A stretch of DNA of 64,000 bases from Mactra quadrangularis. Lineage: Eukaryota; Mollusca; Bivalvia; Venerida; Mactridae. Under the pieces are notes generated by a model that was not told where the DNA came from, ran no database searches, and worked only from the letters and a program-made list of their open reading frames with translations. The stretch lies in assembly GCA_025267735.1 (NCBI GenBank), contig CM046304.1:806001-870000 (forward strand). The letters run 5' to 3'. The position numbers were made by a program, and so were the translations under genes. Below are positions 1-11,900 of the stretch, piece after piece (the first letter of the stretch is position 1; each line of letters starts with the position of its first letter).

Positions 1-2
1 AT

Positions 3-530
3 ATCAGAGATAGACCACTTGTCCCAAGTGCAACATCTTTTGAAGTTAATAAACCATACCAGAGCAGTGGTAATAACTTCAATAACATAGTAAGGTCACC
101 AAACGAATACGAAACAAGCAGAAGACTGCCGAATGAATATAGAAATATGGAAGCAATTACAATGGACCTCAGACAAGACCCATACTATTCTAACCGATTT
201 GAAAGCGTTCTAGGTGCCGTTAGTGGGCACGGGCGATACGAAAACAGTCGTACTACACCTCAGATGAATACAAGAAGCAGCAATGAGCTTCAACAGTCTA
301 AGAATATTGAACGAGCCAATAGACGAGAAAACCCTTCAATATGGAAACGTTTGAAAAGTATGTTTACCAATCGAAACAAACGTAATTCTAGAAGACGTTT
401 TAAATCAAATCTGGGAAATGATGATCGAATCAGGTCGCAAAGAAAAGGCACAGTAAGTGGATTTATAAGAAACTTTCTTTCCATTCCAAGGAAAAACTCC
501 AGAAGACGTGGAAATAGAGGAAGAGAGTGA
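3..530 (+). CDS. 3' terminal exon of an Asn/Arg/Ser-rich protein (partial)
   Basis: I do not recognise this protein. One frame is open from the left edge to a TAA at 528-530, giving at least 175 residues; the true start lies outside the window. The sequence is low-complexity and polar: an Asn/Ser-rich first half, then a strongly basic C-terminal half with two amphipathic stretches (SIWKRLKSMF and GFIRNFLSIP), each followed by an Arg-rich run (RNSRRRFK, KNSRRRGNRGRE). The basic RG-type end resembles the C-termini of the two secreted genes at 13.8-16 kb and 21-28.8 kb on the same strand, so it may be a third member of that group. No signal peptide or helical module is visible because the 5' exons are missing. 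A possible ATTAAA polyadenylation signal lies at 979-984, after a 42-bp tandem repeat. Function unknown. Confidence 0.6.
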   Translation: MRDRPLVPSATSFEVNKPYQSSGNNFNNIVRSPNEYETSRRLPNEYRNMEAITMDLRQDPYYSNRFESVLGAVSGHGRYENSRTTPQMNTRSSNELQQSKNIERANRRENPSIWKRLKSMFTNRNKRNSRRRFKSNLGNDDRIRSQRKGTVSGFIRNFLSIPRKNSRRRGNRGRE

Positions 531-751
531 AGAAATACATACTTAAAATAGTCTAACCGAATAATGAAAAAAATCCTACCAATAGGTCCAATCACATTAC
601 CAAACTTGATTATGGTGATAATTTGGGGCCTCTCGATGAAAAAGGAGCGGGATGAAGAATTATCAACAATTTGAAACCCTTTATTATTTAAACCTATGAC
701 CAGCTTATTTCCTGACATTTGAAAACAAATTATATTATAACATTTATACGC

Positions 752-919
752 AACTGTATTGTGCTGTATTGTATTGTATTTACATGTAAATACAACTGTA
801 TTGTGCTGTATTGTATTGTATTTACATGTAAATACAACTGTATTGTGCTGTATTGTATTGTATTTACATGTAAATACAACTGTATTGTGCTGTATTGTAT
901 TGTATTTACATGTATACAT
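752..919. repeat. 42-bp tandem repeat, about 4 copies
   Basis: Four near-perfect copies of a 42-bp unit built on TGTATTGTGCTGTATTG and ending in the palindrome GTATTTACATGTAAATAC. Because 42 is a multiple of 3, frames stay open on both strands (CIVLYCIVF-type repeats). These are artefacts, not coding. The array lies in the probable 3' UTR or flank of the gene ending at 530. Confidence 0.9.
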
Positions 920-1201
920 GTATATTATAAATAATTGACATTGAAAACCATTGTTTGTATTGTTTTTTATGAATTGCAATTAAAGATGTCATATACATTG
1001 CTCATTGCATTGTCGACAAATTGCCACTATATAAAAGAGATTGTACATTTTCAATAAACATGTTTATCAAGGAAGAGTAGAGCACGTAGATAATATAATT
1101 TAAAGACCACTTTGTAACCACTGTCCTCACTCTTTTTAATGCCATACAGAGTATTAGAGTGTGTGGTTGGCACAGTACAGAGTAAAAATTAAACCCTATA
1201 G

Positions 1202-1599
1202 GCGAGATTTCTAAATATATCACTAGCTAGCACTTTGTGCCCTGGTACACTTCTTACACCAAATGAATATGTATATGTATGTGTTTGTTTGTTTGTTTGT
1301 TTGTTGGGTTTGACGCCATAGCAACACATTGCATAGGTCATATAACGGCGGTCAGTCAACCTACTCACTCCTCCTAGAAAGGCTAAATCTCTGGATTTAG
1401 CTGTTAACCAACTACTTAACTTTCGTCAGTGACTGACAACTGCCCCGAAGTATCATGAAAGTATGCCGGGAATCGAACTCACGCCCCTTCGATAAGTAGA
1501 CTAGCCAGGCAGCTAAAGCGAGATTTTTAAGCATATTACTAGCTAGCACGTTGTGTCCTGGTACCCTTCTTACACTAAATGAATACGTATATGTATGTG
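1202..1599. repeat. 82-bp direct repeats flanking a SINE
   Basis: The segment 1202-1283 is repeated with about 10% divergence at 1519-1599. The repeats begin GCGAGATTT and end GTATATGTATGTG. Each contains a CTAGCTAGCA...CCTGGTAC half of the foldback family found complete at 49268-49405. The inverted half of that family follows at about 1612-1660. A SINE sits exactly between the repeats. Confidence 0.8.
1281..1515 (-). mobile_element. SINE family S2, reverse orientation
   Basis: Begins with a TTTG-rich tail and GTTGGGTTTGACGCC, contains the near-palindromic core GCTAAATC-TCTG-GATTTAGC, and ends at a degenerate tRNA-like head with box B (reverse complement of GGTTCGATTCC). Same family as eleven other copies in the window. 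Confidence 0.85.
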
Positions 1600-2194
1600 A
1601 TATCAAATTAAGTGTACCAGGAGGCAAAGCGTTATCTAGTGATATGCTTAGGAAACTCGCCCTATGTGTACATAAAAGGTATCTTTCTATGAAAATTGAA
1701 ATATATTATGCCCGTTCAATTAACTAACAGTGTCTCCATTGTAGATTGTTCGACTTCACATACTTGTACACCCTGGCACAGTAATATCCCTGATATTTAA
1801 ATATAGTGTTTAGACTCGGAGCAGTACCAGCCACACATGGTTGTAGTAAAATAGACAAAAGAGAGAGATTTTAAGCAGATTAATTTAATTTGCCACCATT
1901 TTATATAATATTTCAACAACAATTACAAGTAATACAGATTTCATTACATGTATATACAGCATCTATATAACAACAGGATAAGTCCAGTACATATCTTATA
2001 ACCTACTTGTATGAATACATTAGAAATGAATGATTACACATGGAGGAAAATGTCATTGTCAGATAATACATGTAATTATCAATTATAAATAAAACATTGT
2101 GTTTATGTGTCTGACTAATTTAAATCAGGTTATGTCGCTTCAGACTATAATTCAGAGATTGCTAATTTAATTCCTTAGTGGGTACCTTCGTTTG

Positions 2195-2417
2195 TTTTTT
2201 GTTTTTGTTTTTTTTAACGTCGTATTCAACACATATTTAGGTCATATATACGACGGCCAGCTCTTCCTACTATAGGTTTCCTGGACACTTTTTCTATAAT
2301 CAGTACTAACTTACCCTACCATCTCATGTATAGGGTTTGACCTACCGCGACCGGGCTCGAACCAGCGATCTCCGGATTCGAAGTCAGACATGCTAACCAC
2401 TACGCCACGGCCGCGGC
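2195..2417 (-). mobile_element. SINE family S3, reverse orientation
   Basis: Read on the minus strand it starts with a tRNA-like head: box A-like GGCGTAGTGGTTAGCATG and box B GGTTCGAGCCC. It ends with a TGACCTAAATATGTGTTG and ACGACGTTAA tail followed by A-rich sequence. The tail matches families S1 and S2, but the head is different. Confidence 0.8.
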
Positions 2418-2665
2418 TAAGTGGGTACCTTCAAGAGGTTTGGTGATACATAAGATGACTGACTTGCTGCTAGTTGAGAAATGGTTTGAAAAAGGCATGA
2501 AGCACAATGAACTCCCACTGTGTCAGTGAACAAACAGTAGACAAATAGTAGATAAAATGAAAATGTAATCCATCAATGTTAAATGTATTCATAAAAACAG
2601 GTTAATAAACATGAGAAAAAATAAAGATTACGTTCTATTTTACATGTTTTACATGTTTGAATATA

Positions 2666-2832
2666 CAGTAAAGTTCCGCTATTAAGACCAGCAAAATAGG
2701 TGGTCTTAATAGCGGACCGGTCTTATTATAGAGATCCTTTTGTTCACAAATTAAGCATTTGGGTCTTAATTATTGTCAAAAATCGCATGATTTTGAAATA
2801 ACAAAAGTGGTCTTAATAGCTGAGCTTTACTG
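2666..2832. mobile_element. MITE with about 25-bp terminal inverted repeats and TA duplication
   Basis: The left end CAGTAAAGTTCCGCTATTAA and the right end, the inverted form ending TAGCTGAGCTTTACTG, pair with few mismatches. TA dinucleotides flank both sides (2664-2665 and 2833-2834), as expected for a Tc1/mariner-type non-autonomous element. The interior is about 115 bp and non-coding. Confidence 0.8.
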
Positions 2833-3041
2833 TAATTAGAGATCAGTGAGGTTAAATGCAAGAACAAAGACATTTTTGGTGAAAGCTTTATTTGGTTAAC
2901 ATTAAGAAATGATCATCATAGCTAAACATATTGCCGGCTTAGCACAAAATGGTCGTAACTCAATATAAAAAGTATTGCACTAAGCCCAAGATATACAGAT
3001 GGTTATCCTGGATCATAACAATTTCTAAATGACCATGTCGA

Positions 3042-3112
3042 GTGTTGCCTGCAAGACTGTAGTAGCTGGCTCTTTAACGCAATGCACTTACTACAGTCTT
3101 GCTGGCAACACT
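3042..3112. repeat. Foldback: about 22-bp inverted repeat
   Basis: GTGTTGCC.GCAAGACTGTAGTA at 3042-3064 is repeated in inverted form near 3089-3112 (TACTACAGTCTTGC.GGCAACAC), around a short 25-bp spacer. One base differs in the arms. A small MITE relic or cruciform-forming sequence. Confidence 0.75.
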
Positions 3113-4605
3113 GATGTATGTATATATTTGTAAAATAACAAGGATAATCTACAATATTATGTAACCATGGTTTTACACCATATTGCTCATCTTATCATGT
3201 TCAAAAGATGAGATTAGAACACAAAAAGTGTGATAACCATCTGCACTAATTTCGTCTGTTACGACAAATTATGTTTATCGTTATTAGTGACTGTGACCAC
3301 TGCGTGAAAGATAAAGGATAAATGTTTAAATAATGGCACATATAATTGTCAAATACAGCTAGTCTATACAAACATGCATCTTTATATTTCTCCCATAGTT
3401 TTAAGGTCATAAATAAAATGTATTCATACACAAGCATATATACATTAGTACATAAATGGAGAATTAATAACATTATATAATTTGTTAAAAAATAAATTAA
3501 ACATTAAGTTCACAACAATATATTTAATCACAATCAAATTCATTTAAAACTTCAAATTGGACAATTTTAAAGGGAAAAGTGAAAGAAGAAATATCCTTAA
3601 AAAGATATTCGCACTATGCAGGGTTATGAAGAATGCAAGTATAGTCATAAATGGCTGTTCAGCCATACTGCCATACTCACCTGTTTATCACAAATAACCA
3701 ATGGTACCACATCTTTTATCCATTTCTCAATACCGAAAGAATTTTTTTTGAACAAACAGGTATGGAAGAGCAAATTGTTTTGGCAAAAATATACGTCAAA
3801 AATTGGCTTAGATAGCTGTGCCAAAAAATAAGATCTATTCAATATGGTCCTCGGAATATTGAGGTGAAAGTGTATAGCTTTTGCCGACATATAAATATTA
3901 ACAAATAATACGTAAAATATAAAATATTTACATGTATGGTATATTGTACAACAAGAGTGATTATTCTAGAACTCAAAAAAAATGACCGAGAAGTAGAGAA
4001 ATTGTGTGACAAAGCTTCAAGAGTCCAGCACATCACTTGATTGAAAGATAGGGATAAAAAATAAGCACAGCCCATTTCAGGGTTGATATTTTAAAGTTAG
4101 TATTTCTGCATAAGAAAAACCAAATGAGAGCACAAAATAGAGTAAAAGAAGTTGGAGAGAGCATGGAAGAGAGTAAAGGGGGTTGGAGGGAGCATGGAAG
4201 AGAGTAAAGGGGGCTGAAGAGAACATGGAAGAAAGTATAGGGGCCTGGAGAGCCCTTCAAGTCTGTTTAAGAATAATCACTATAACTACCTTCATGTACA
4301 TGTAAATAAAAAATGGAAAAAAAACTTTATCTGTATAACTCAAAGTCAGATACAACCATAGTATAGGATACCTAAATAAGTTAATGTATTATGTTCAAAG
4401 TCAAAATGTATTATAATAATGCTACAACCAAAAAGCTTTAATAAATATAAAATAACAATTTGATATATATATTATCACATTATTCACATATTATGATAAG
4501 TGGCGTATACAAGCATGTAAAATAATACATAAATATAGAACATTGTAAATAACGGTGAAAGATTAGTTTCTACATTACCGTTCTTCATAATGTCATACAT
4601 GGCAT

Positions 4606-4772
4606 GGGCAGATCCAGCAGGGGGGGTGTCAGGGGGGTCTGGACCCCTGTGTATAATGTGATAATGTGGTTGTGGTTCAAGGTTCAAACCCCTTCCCCCT
4701 AGAAATGTTCAGACCCCCTCCTAGAAAAGTTCAGACCTCCCCCCCTAGAAAAAAATCCTGGATCCGCCCCTG
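4606..4772. mobile_element. Foldback element with CGGATCCAG ends
   Basis: Starts GGGCAGATCCAGCAGGGG and ends AAAAAATCCTGGATCCGCCCC, so the ends are inverted repeats. The interior is rich in CCCCCTAGAA motifs. Related copies are at 20826-21103 and 58925-59180. The short frame across it is part of the repeat. Confidence 0.75.
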
Positions 4773-5221
4773 CATGGGTACTTATTTTAGAAAGAAATTT
4801 AGAAAGAAATTGCACAATTCAAGAGCCATAACTCTGGGTGCCCCTAAGGGCCATAACACAAGGTGCCCCTAAGGGCAATAACTCTGGGTGCTACCTGTTA
4901 GATTGGCTGCTGAACTTCTCCGAGCTGGCATAGAGATTAAAATTCTGATTAGTTTTGGTAAAGATATAAACAAAACACTTGAGCCATAGAGAGTATCTTT
5001 GAAGGGTAAATAAAAACAACTTGTAAAAACATCAATTCTGTTAAGAGTTACTTCCCTTTAAATGAGCATACAAAAAATGAAAGACTAATAACAAGTACAA
5101 TGTGTAAGAAATATATTAATTTAAGATAAAATTTGTAGGTAATACAGTTAATCAGGGCATATCTGTGAGCAATCAATATGAAATCACTAAATCATTGGTT
5201 CAAAAGCAAAAGACCAATTCA

Positions 5222-5515
5222 AACAAGAGCACCGCTAGGCGGAGCATTATATGCCTGAAAAAGTAGTTTTTTTAAGTTAAGTGCTCCAGAAACTGTTTTC
5301 AGTTTTAAGGTAAGTGACCTTGACCTTTGACCTTGTGAAAATCAATAGGGGTCTTCTATCCGATATGAACAATCATCGTATGAAGTTTGAATATTGTGGA
5401 CCAAATGGAACTTAAGTTATGCTCCGGAAACCAAATTGCTAACAGACGGAGGGACGGACAGACAGACACCAGGGGGTATAACATAATATGCCCGAAATTC
5501 TTTCGGGCATATAAA
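5222..5515. mobile_element. Dispersed short repeat starting ACAAGAGC
   Basis: Begins ACAAGAGCACCGCTAGGCGG and ends with a hairpin made of GCCCGAAA and TTTCGGGC, preceded by GGAGGGACGGACAGACAGAC. A similar ACAAGAGC start occurs at 30488. It resembles a short dispersed element; no coding capacity. Confidence 0.5.
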
Positions 5516-5863
5516 AACTATCCATACTTAATTTACTCAAGTTTATTTATGTGCTTTATGGAGGTGTACAAAAATGAAAAATTGGTGCAAAGCTAGTTAA
5601 CATCTATCTTCTTTTACATCTAGTTAGACTAGTTTGCACTGACACATTGAAATGAAACATAAAAAACACACAAGTTTTAGCAAATGGAACAATTCTACTA
5701 ATCATAGCTAATACCCTGTAACCATGGAAACAAAATAATGATAAACAATAACAGATATGGCATCAAGGTAAATATTTGCAGTAGATTAACAATATATTGA
5801 TCAATAAGCTATAAATTCTTAGTCAACATATTCCTAACATAAGCTATTAATGAGTGGAGTTTA

Positions 5864-6211
5864 AAGGTACTCCTTCACAGATTTGGTTTATTTTATCTAA
5901 AATTTCAAAAAAACATTTAGTGTCTGTAATTGTGTCCAAAAAATAATTCTTATTATTTTAAGACAGAGTGACCTATATATTGCATGAAATATACAATAAA
6001 TAACACAAAAATGCACTAAAAGTGTCTATACCATGACATATGGGGTAGATATTTACTACATGAAACACCATCATTTGTAGTTGTATGTCAATTTACACTA
6101 AAATTGTCATTATCAGAACACTACTTTCCTGCTTCCAAAAATGTTTCTATACAATTTTGATAGTTTTAGAAAAAGGTGATATTTAAATTGAAACCTGTGA
6201 ATGAGTACCTT
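5864..6211. mobile_element. MITE with AAGGTACTC ends (copy 1)
   Basis: The terminal inverted repeat AAGGTACTCCTTCACAGA pairs with the right end TCTGTGAATGAGTACCTT in looser form. TA flanks both sides. A second copy of nearly the same length is at 16333-16676. Non-coding. Confidence 0.85.
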
Positions 6212-6788
6212 TAGATATACAATTGACAAAGTAATTGAGATTCAAGAACTGAGTAAAATGTCAATTATAAGCCTGGATTAATGAAGTACATATTAAAAGC
6301 ATATTTAAAACCTCAAAATGTATATAAATCTAAATAAATCTCACAACCTAACATGGTTAAAAGAACAGAATTTTTAAAATCCTGAAGTATCTTAATTCTT
6401 AATTTTAGCAACATTTACATAAAAAGTACCTAATCTCAAGCAGCCTTATCACAACACTGTGGTTGCAGCTATTCTCAAATAAAACAAATTGTTGCATTAA
6501 TAGCTTGACAGAGCAAATGAACATTAAATGCATATCAACCCTTATACAAAAATCATATATGAACAACATAAAATTGTATTAAATACAAAACAGTTAACAA
6601 CCTTAAACAATGTCTAGAATTTAAACAAAGGTCACCATGCACAGGGTAAATATAACCCCAAGAACTCAGAGCCCTAACAAATCACATTCAAAACTTACTC
6701 CATTGTTTCCTTGAGGAAGTAACTTTATCTTATATGCTCATTAACAGGGACCAGGATGTGGAATTTACAGTGTTCAATCTAAGTCGTA

Positions 6789-7218
6789 AGAGGTGTGTTC
6801 AACAATGTGAGCGCTCAAGGCGACAAAGAGGGCTCTCGTTCTCAACGGCGCTCGCATTCAGCTAGAGAGGTGTTTCGCTTGAATATTAGATATTTAAATT
6901 TTTATCTCAAAGAATTATCACTGAAAAGTAGGAAACAAATGTGTGTCACTTGTTCCACATAACATATCCGAGCAATGATTATAATAGAATTTATTAGGTA
7001 CAGTAAATTGTATCATAATGACTCATATGTGATAAAAAATGCGAAAGATCTCATGTACCGGTATCAGCAGAAATATTTATTCCCCCACCAGCTGTTTTCA
7101 ATTATGTGCTGATTGATGCCATCTTGGATTTTACAGCAAGCCCTTGCAATCATTCAATAGCCTATACATTCGTGAAGCAGGCGCTCACTCGAGTGCTCCC
7201 ATTGTTGAACACTCCTCT
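6789..7218. mobile_element. MITE with AGAGG.GTGTTCAACAAT ends (copy 1)
   Basis: The left end AGAGGTGTGTTCAACAATG is inverted at the right end (CATTGTTGAACACTCCTCT). Inside each end are GAGCGCTC-like motifs. The copy at 54118-54557 is of similar size and has the same ends. Confidence 0.85.
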
Positions 7219-7575
7219 GGTTTCACTATTCAATAGTTTGCAATACACAACATGGAAGTAAACACTAGTGAGACTAACCAACAATGACATTAAAATTGAG
7301 ACTCTTGTAAAAATACAATCATTATGAATATTTACAAAAAGTACAGAGTCAACGAGACATTAACATAAAATAATTGGTTGTTTAAAATCCTTATGAACAT
7401 AATTTATACAGGCATGTAATTGGCCCCTTTTTAAATGCTTCAAAATTTATATCTCGAGCCTGATATATTTTCAATGATTTACATAGTTCAGCCTTAAGGG
7501 ATATGTTAAAATTATTCAAATTTTCGAATTTAATATTTCAGTATCTTAAATACAGAAAAAAACCTTCATAAGCGC

Positions 7576-7617
7576 TAACAACTTTTTTTCTTCCAATAGA
7601 AGAAAAAAATTGTTAGC
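7576..7617. repeat. AT-rich hairpin
   Basis: GCTAACAA.TTTTTTTCTTC is followed after a few bases by the inverted GAAGAAAAAAATTGTTAGC. It lies about 370 bp downstream of the rolling-stone-like stop codon. No known role. Confidence 0.6.
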
Positions 7618-7981
7618 ACGTATTAAGGGGTCCTTTTGTGTATTAAAATGAATATCAGATAACTTCTGTCCAATGACTATTTCTAGCATAAAAATGTTTT
7701 TTTACAATACACAACCTTAAAAAGTGCATCCCTACTGAAAGCATTTAAGTGTTTCTACAATTTTTTAAAATTTACATGTAAACCTCCATAGGGGTTAAAA
7801 AGCATGAGTTAAAGTACAGAATCTTAGAAATTGTGAAAATTGTGAAATTCCATAATTTCATTGCTTCCGCAACATTTACATAGAAATTTTAGTATAGTAC
7901 CATATTTTCAAGTCCTCGAATTCCTAAATTTCAGGACAAGTCCTAAAAACTTTCACTCACATTAAATTAGGGACATATTAA

Positions 7982-10616
7982 TTACAACAATTCAGGGTTA
8001 CATTTATCAAAGATAAACGTTCTCAGTTTATAAATAAGGAACAGTATCAGCTGTATGATGGGTAAAACGACAAAAGCCGTGATAACCAACATGATAGCGG
8101 TAGGTTCAGGTTTACCCCAGTCAAGGATAGGGTACAGGACGTGTCTATGATCAATAGCGTAATAGACGCCGCTAAATATTACGTAAATTATTCCGTAGGT
8201 CAGAGAGTGCGGGTAATGTAATATACGTATCGGTATGGCCGAGACGCAGTGCTCGATTAAAACAATAACAGAAGTAATGGCGTGAAGTTGTAAATTTATC
8301 ATCATATCGAACTTTGACATTTCGCCCAACTTCGGATAAATGAACACCCAGAATAGCAAAGAAACCATGATAGAAGCCACCGAGGCAACATTGTAAAACA
8401 ACCAAACAAGTTTAGACAACCAACTCAATGAAATAGTTCTCATTTCACTGTTGAGTTCATCTTCGTCCGCCACTCCACCAACGTTCTCGAAATCGTTAGA
8501 TCCCCATAAGCTCGGCTGTACGTGTAACTCGTGAAACATCTGTCGGTGATTCTCATTGGACATTCTCTCCCGTACGCTACCCCCTCTTCTACATGCGTAC
8601 AGTAGACAGGACAGGAAATGAAGTAGCAGGTAGACAGTCAGTGCAATGTAAGTCCAGGTGGTGAGAAAAGCGAACGTAGATATATTGAGTCCATTGATCT
8701 TAACATTAGTATAAACTGTGGAGTAAATTAGCCAGAATGAACTATAGATGGCTAATATAAGTCTGTATACCAACACGACACATAGTGGCACCCTCCACTG
8801 AAATGAAAACAAGAAATGTGATGTGGAAACCACATAAAAGCCGGATTTAAAAATCTAACGCAAAAATTCCATAAGGAAATAATCCATAACAACGGCAGGT
8901 AGAGCTGTGGTTACTTTCTAATTCTGTTAATCACATGGTATGTTATCATTGTATGAAGTTTCATAAGGATCTGACAATAAGTGGCAGAAATATATGGAAA
9001 AGAAAAACTTTAACAGAATTGTTAATGACCACCTGCCAGACCGCCTGTGTTTCGCAAAACTACTAGCCCAATTTTTTCATTGAAAAATCCCGCTAATAAG
9101 AATCAACAAATTGTTTCTTTCTTTTATAATACGTATTTTCAAAAGTATATAAAAGATAATGGTCAATTTTAGTGCAAGATTGAATTTTAGTTCACCGAGT
9201 GAGTTTAGAAAACACATTATTAAGAGTGTCATTTTCTGAGCAAACGAGTTGATATAAAAATGAATCTTCTTCGGCGGTTTTTGTCCCCTTACAAGTCTGA
9301 AGGTCATGCTGAGGTCATTGGTTTGATCCCAGTTCAGACCATTAATTTCTATTGGCTTACATTTGGCATCTAATGGACCTAACCAACTAGGAATGACCAG
9401 TGTAATTGTATTCTTAGATTGCCTCACAGGCATTCAAGCTTTAAGAATTTGAGGATGGATTCTGTAAGGAGGGAGTTTGTAGGAGAGGTACAATATGGCA
9501 CTTGTACTACCTTGCCTTCAAGCTAGCTTTTAGGGAATATGTAAGAGTGTCCTTCCATGACTCAGAAGGTCACAGTTTCGAACACAAGTTTGACCCATGT
9601 TTTTTTTTATCACAATCATTACATTAATCATTTTACCACATTAAACAACCGCTGAATGGTTATTTTAGACATTGTTTGACTATGTTTTACCAGTCTTCGA
9701 ATTTAGCTAGTGGATCCTGGACAAAGTCCATTGAAGTCACTGTTTGTCCAGTAACTTTTACAATATGAGTGGTCCTATGGTCAATTTTTCAAACTCAATA
9801 AAAAAGCATTATTAGTTGTGATTTTGTTTATTATTTTTATTAGGGGTGTAACAGTATGGTAAAAACCGTATTGCAATATATTGCAATATGCAAAACCTGT
9901 ATTGCAATACGTATCGGTTTTTGCGTAGACATGCAAAACATGAATTATTATGCATGATCATCATCCTAATTGGATCAGCACAACACGTATACGTACATAT
10001 GTGTATTTTCAAATGATCTCTTGTGTAAAATGATCTATAATTTTTGAAAATGCGTGTTTGGAAACAGACTTCTGAAGATTATATTTTCACTCATTTGACT
10101 AAATATTTAACCTTTTTAGCACAATAAGATTATTTCAAGTTTTTTATACAATTTAACAATAATTTAAACATTTAACTTCCAGATTATGATAAAACAAACA
10201 GTACGACATATAACTTCAAAAACCGGTTAAAGGAAAAACGAACCATTTAAAAAACCATTAGAATTCGTATTGCAATATTAACCGGTATATTGGTTAACCG
10301 TTACACCCCTAATATTTAGGATATATTATGTTAAATTATAAAATTTGACAGGATATTTTAACATATCACCAAGAATCTTTTGTGTCCAGTAAACTTTCAT
10401 TGGGTCCAGTAAATCTTCAACTTTGTTGGACCCTACATCCAGAGCTGATGAAAGTGTTTTGTGAAGACTGGTTTAAAAAAAATATATTTAAGGCATTTTT
10501 CCTTACTTGAAAGAAAGTGAATCTGGCTGGATGTACTTCAGCAAAGCCAAGATGTTTACACTGAAACTCTTGTTTAGCATACAAGCAGCATTGACTGCCT
10601 GGCATGATTGTTAAGA
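7982..10616 (-). CDS. Rolling-stone-like multi-pass membrane protein (two exons)
   Basis: Coding exons on the minus strand: 10605-10507 (first coding exon, 33 codons) and 8797-7982 (stop at 7984-7982), 304 residues in all. The ATG is 11 bases inside an exon whose acceptor is at 10618-10617, so a 5' UTR exon is probably further upstream. The donor after CAA at 10507 and the acceptor before TGG at 8797 join in phase 0. The N-terminus (YAKQEFQCKHLGFAEVHPARF) followed by a WRVP start to the first membrane segment fits the Drosophila rolling stone family, whose members usually begin with a short cytosolic segment of this type. About seven hydrophobic segments are visible: residues 35-55, 63-95, a pair near 160-190, 195-220, 225-245 and 262-295. 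The family is linked to myoblast fusion in flies; the role in this animal is not known. The 1.7-kb intron contains a dispersed repeat at 8880-9075. Confidence 0.85.
8880..9075 (-). mobile_element. Dispersed repeat with TAGCCGGATTTTTCA..ACTCTACCTGGC (copy)
   Basis: Sequence with TCTAATTCTGTTAATCACATGG and TATGAAGTTTCATAAGGATC. The same repeat occurs in this orientation at 35005-35190 and in the opposite one at 50920-51140 (two tandem units), 52720-52830, 57370-57625 and 63885-64000. In most copies one side reads GCGTCCGGTGTCGTTAACAA. Non-coding. Confidence 0.7.
9841..10311. mobile_element. hAT-like MITE with TAGGGGTGTAAC ends
   Basis: Perfect 12-bp terminal inverted repeats TAGGGGTGTAAC / GTTACACCCCTA, with sub-terminal TATTGCAATA repeats on both sides. 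Flanking 8-mers ATTTTTAT and ATATTTAG match at 6 of 8 positions, consistent with an old 8-bp hAT target duplication. It lies in the intron of the rolling-stone-like gene. No transposase frame. Confidence 0.8.
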
Positions 10617-10673
10617 CTGAAAGAACAAACACTAACAGATTAATTATTTATCATAAATATGTATCTAATGCTA

Positions 10674-10964
10674 CAGTCCCATAAACATAAAAATAGCTGT
10701 AGGGCACCGTATGGATCCATGCAATCAAAAGGACCCGTACGAACTCTTGCATATCCGTACGGACTGTTAGGTTTTTACCAGGGTCAGTGAGATAACACAA
10801 TAGTGGCAGAGTATGGATTAAACTTGCATATCTTCCAGCTACGGCTCCGTATAGGAGTGTTTTTTGTGCCATGTGCGCACCGACACCTTAATATGCAAGG
10901 CTTACCACGGCCTATGGCTGTCTGCACGTACGGGTCTGCAACAAACCACGATTTTATGGGACTG
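10674..10964. mobile_element. MITE with CAGTCCCATAAA ends
   Basis: Perfect 12-bp inverted termini CAGTCCCATAAA / TTTATGGGACTG. The interior has ATCCGTACGGA-like palindromes and is GC-richer than its surroundings. The only copy seen in the window. It lies just upstream of the rolling-stone-like first coding exon. Confidence 0.75.
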
Positions 10965-11734
10965 AAGCATTAAATTAATTGAATGTAAAATATGCATTAA
11001 TTTCTAATACATGATACAGACTTTTTTTAAAACTATAACACCAACAAATGAATCTAGAACTAAACATGTATATGAATGAAAGATTCAAATTTTCAAATCC
11101 ATGGAGTATGATTTTAGCAGCTTTTAGTTCTTAAAACATAGGTCTACCAAATAAGCATTTGTTAACCCTGCTGATTTAAATACTCACTACTGGTCTTCAC
11201 CTGAATTATGACGACGAAGAAGAACTAGAGCTGGTGTCACAGGAGCAAATCCTTCTACCAGAAACTACTATGTAACTATGTATGTACTTCTGTACTAACC
11301 TTCGATAAAACAAGTTATCTGTATCTATGTACAGTAATTATCAAGTACTTAAATCAGAGGGGTTAATGTATGCCCCACCAACAGTTGAATAAAATTTTAA
11401 CAATAATAGAATAGATTTAAATGATGAAAAAGTTATGTATGAGTCATAATGAAGGACTAGGCCCCTTCCCATATACCTTTGATCTGCCATCATGCTTTCA
11501 ACTTACCTATGTGTCCCCAGACAAATTGTAGATAAAACAGTGATTGTCAGTGAATTAACAAGACAAATTATCTATCATCTAATTTACTGTTTAACACCTA
11601 CAAATACATCAATCAACTTTGACAACAGATCAATAACACTTGTAACTGAAAAATATATAATTCATTCTTTATAATAATTCATTATATAGAGTACTAAAAA
11701 CCATATTTTTTCATCTTGCACTGTGTCAACATAA

Positions 11735-11900
11735 TTAAGGTAATTTTGTGGTGACCAGAGCACCTAACCTAAGCTTTCCTGGTCTGTTGTCTATAACCAG
11801 TACTCACCTAACCTTCCACAAGGCCAGCAACTTCTCCAGTGGAGGAAATTATTGACATTATCAAAATTTCATCTTCAGGGCAGGATATAACTGCCACGGA
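11735..11900 (-). mobile_element. Partial SINE family S1
   Basis: Carries the reverse-orientation S1 body GTCTATAACCAGTACTCACC, with CTTCCACAAGGCC and GGAGGAAATTATTGACATTA, but no intact tRNA-like head. Degenerate copy. Confidence 0.65.

Larger units (their letters stand above)
531..7981. other. 7.4-kb gap without a recognisable gene
   Basis: No exon with good splice sites and protein-like composition was found here. The stretch holds the tandem repeat at 752-919, two SINEs, several foldback elements (listed separately) and AT-rich sequence. Open frames up to 81 codons are short, low-complexity or lie inside repeats. Confidence 0.6.

Noticed and set aside
290..979. 229-codon minus-strand frame opposite the first exon
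   Set aside because: Half of it is the 42-bp tandem repeat (TCKYNTIQHNT units) and half is antisense to the plus-strand exon.
9077..9433. 118-codon minus-strand frame
   Set aside because: Lies in the intron of the rolling-stone-like gene and overlaps a dispersed repeat; no recognisable domain.
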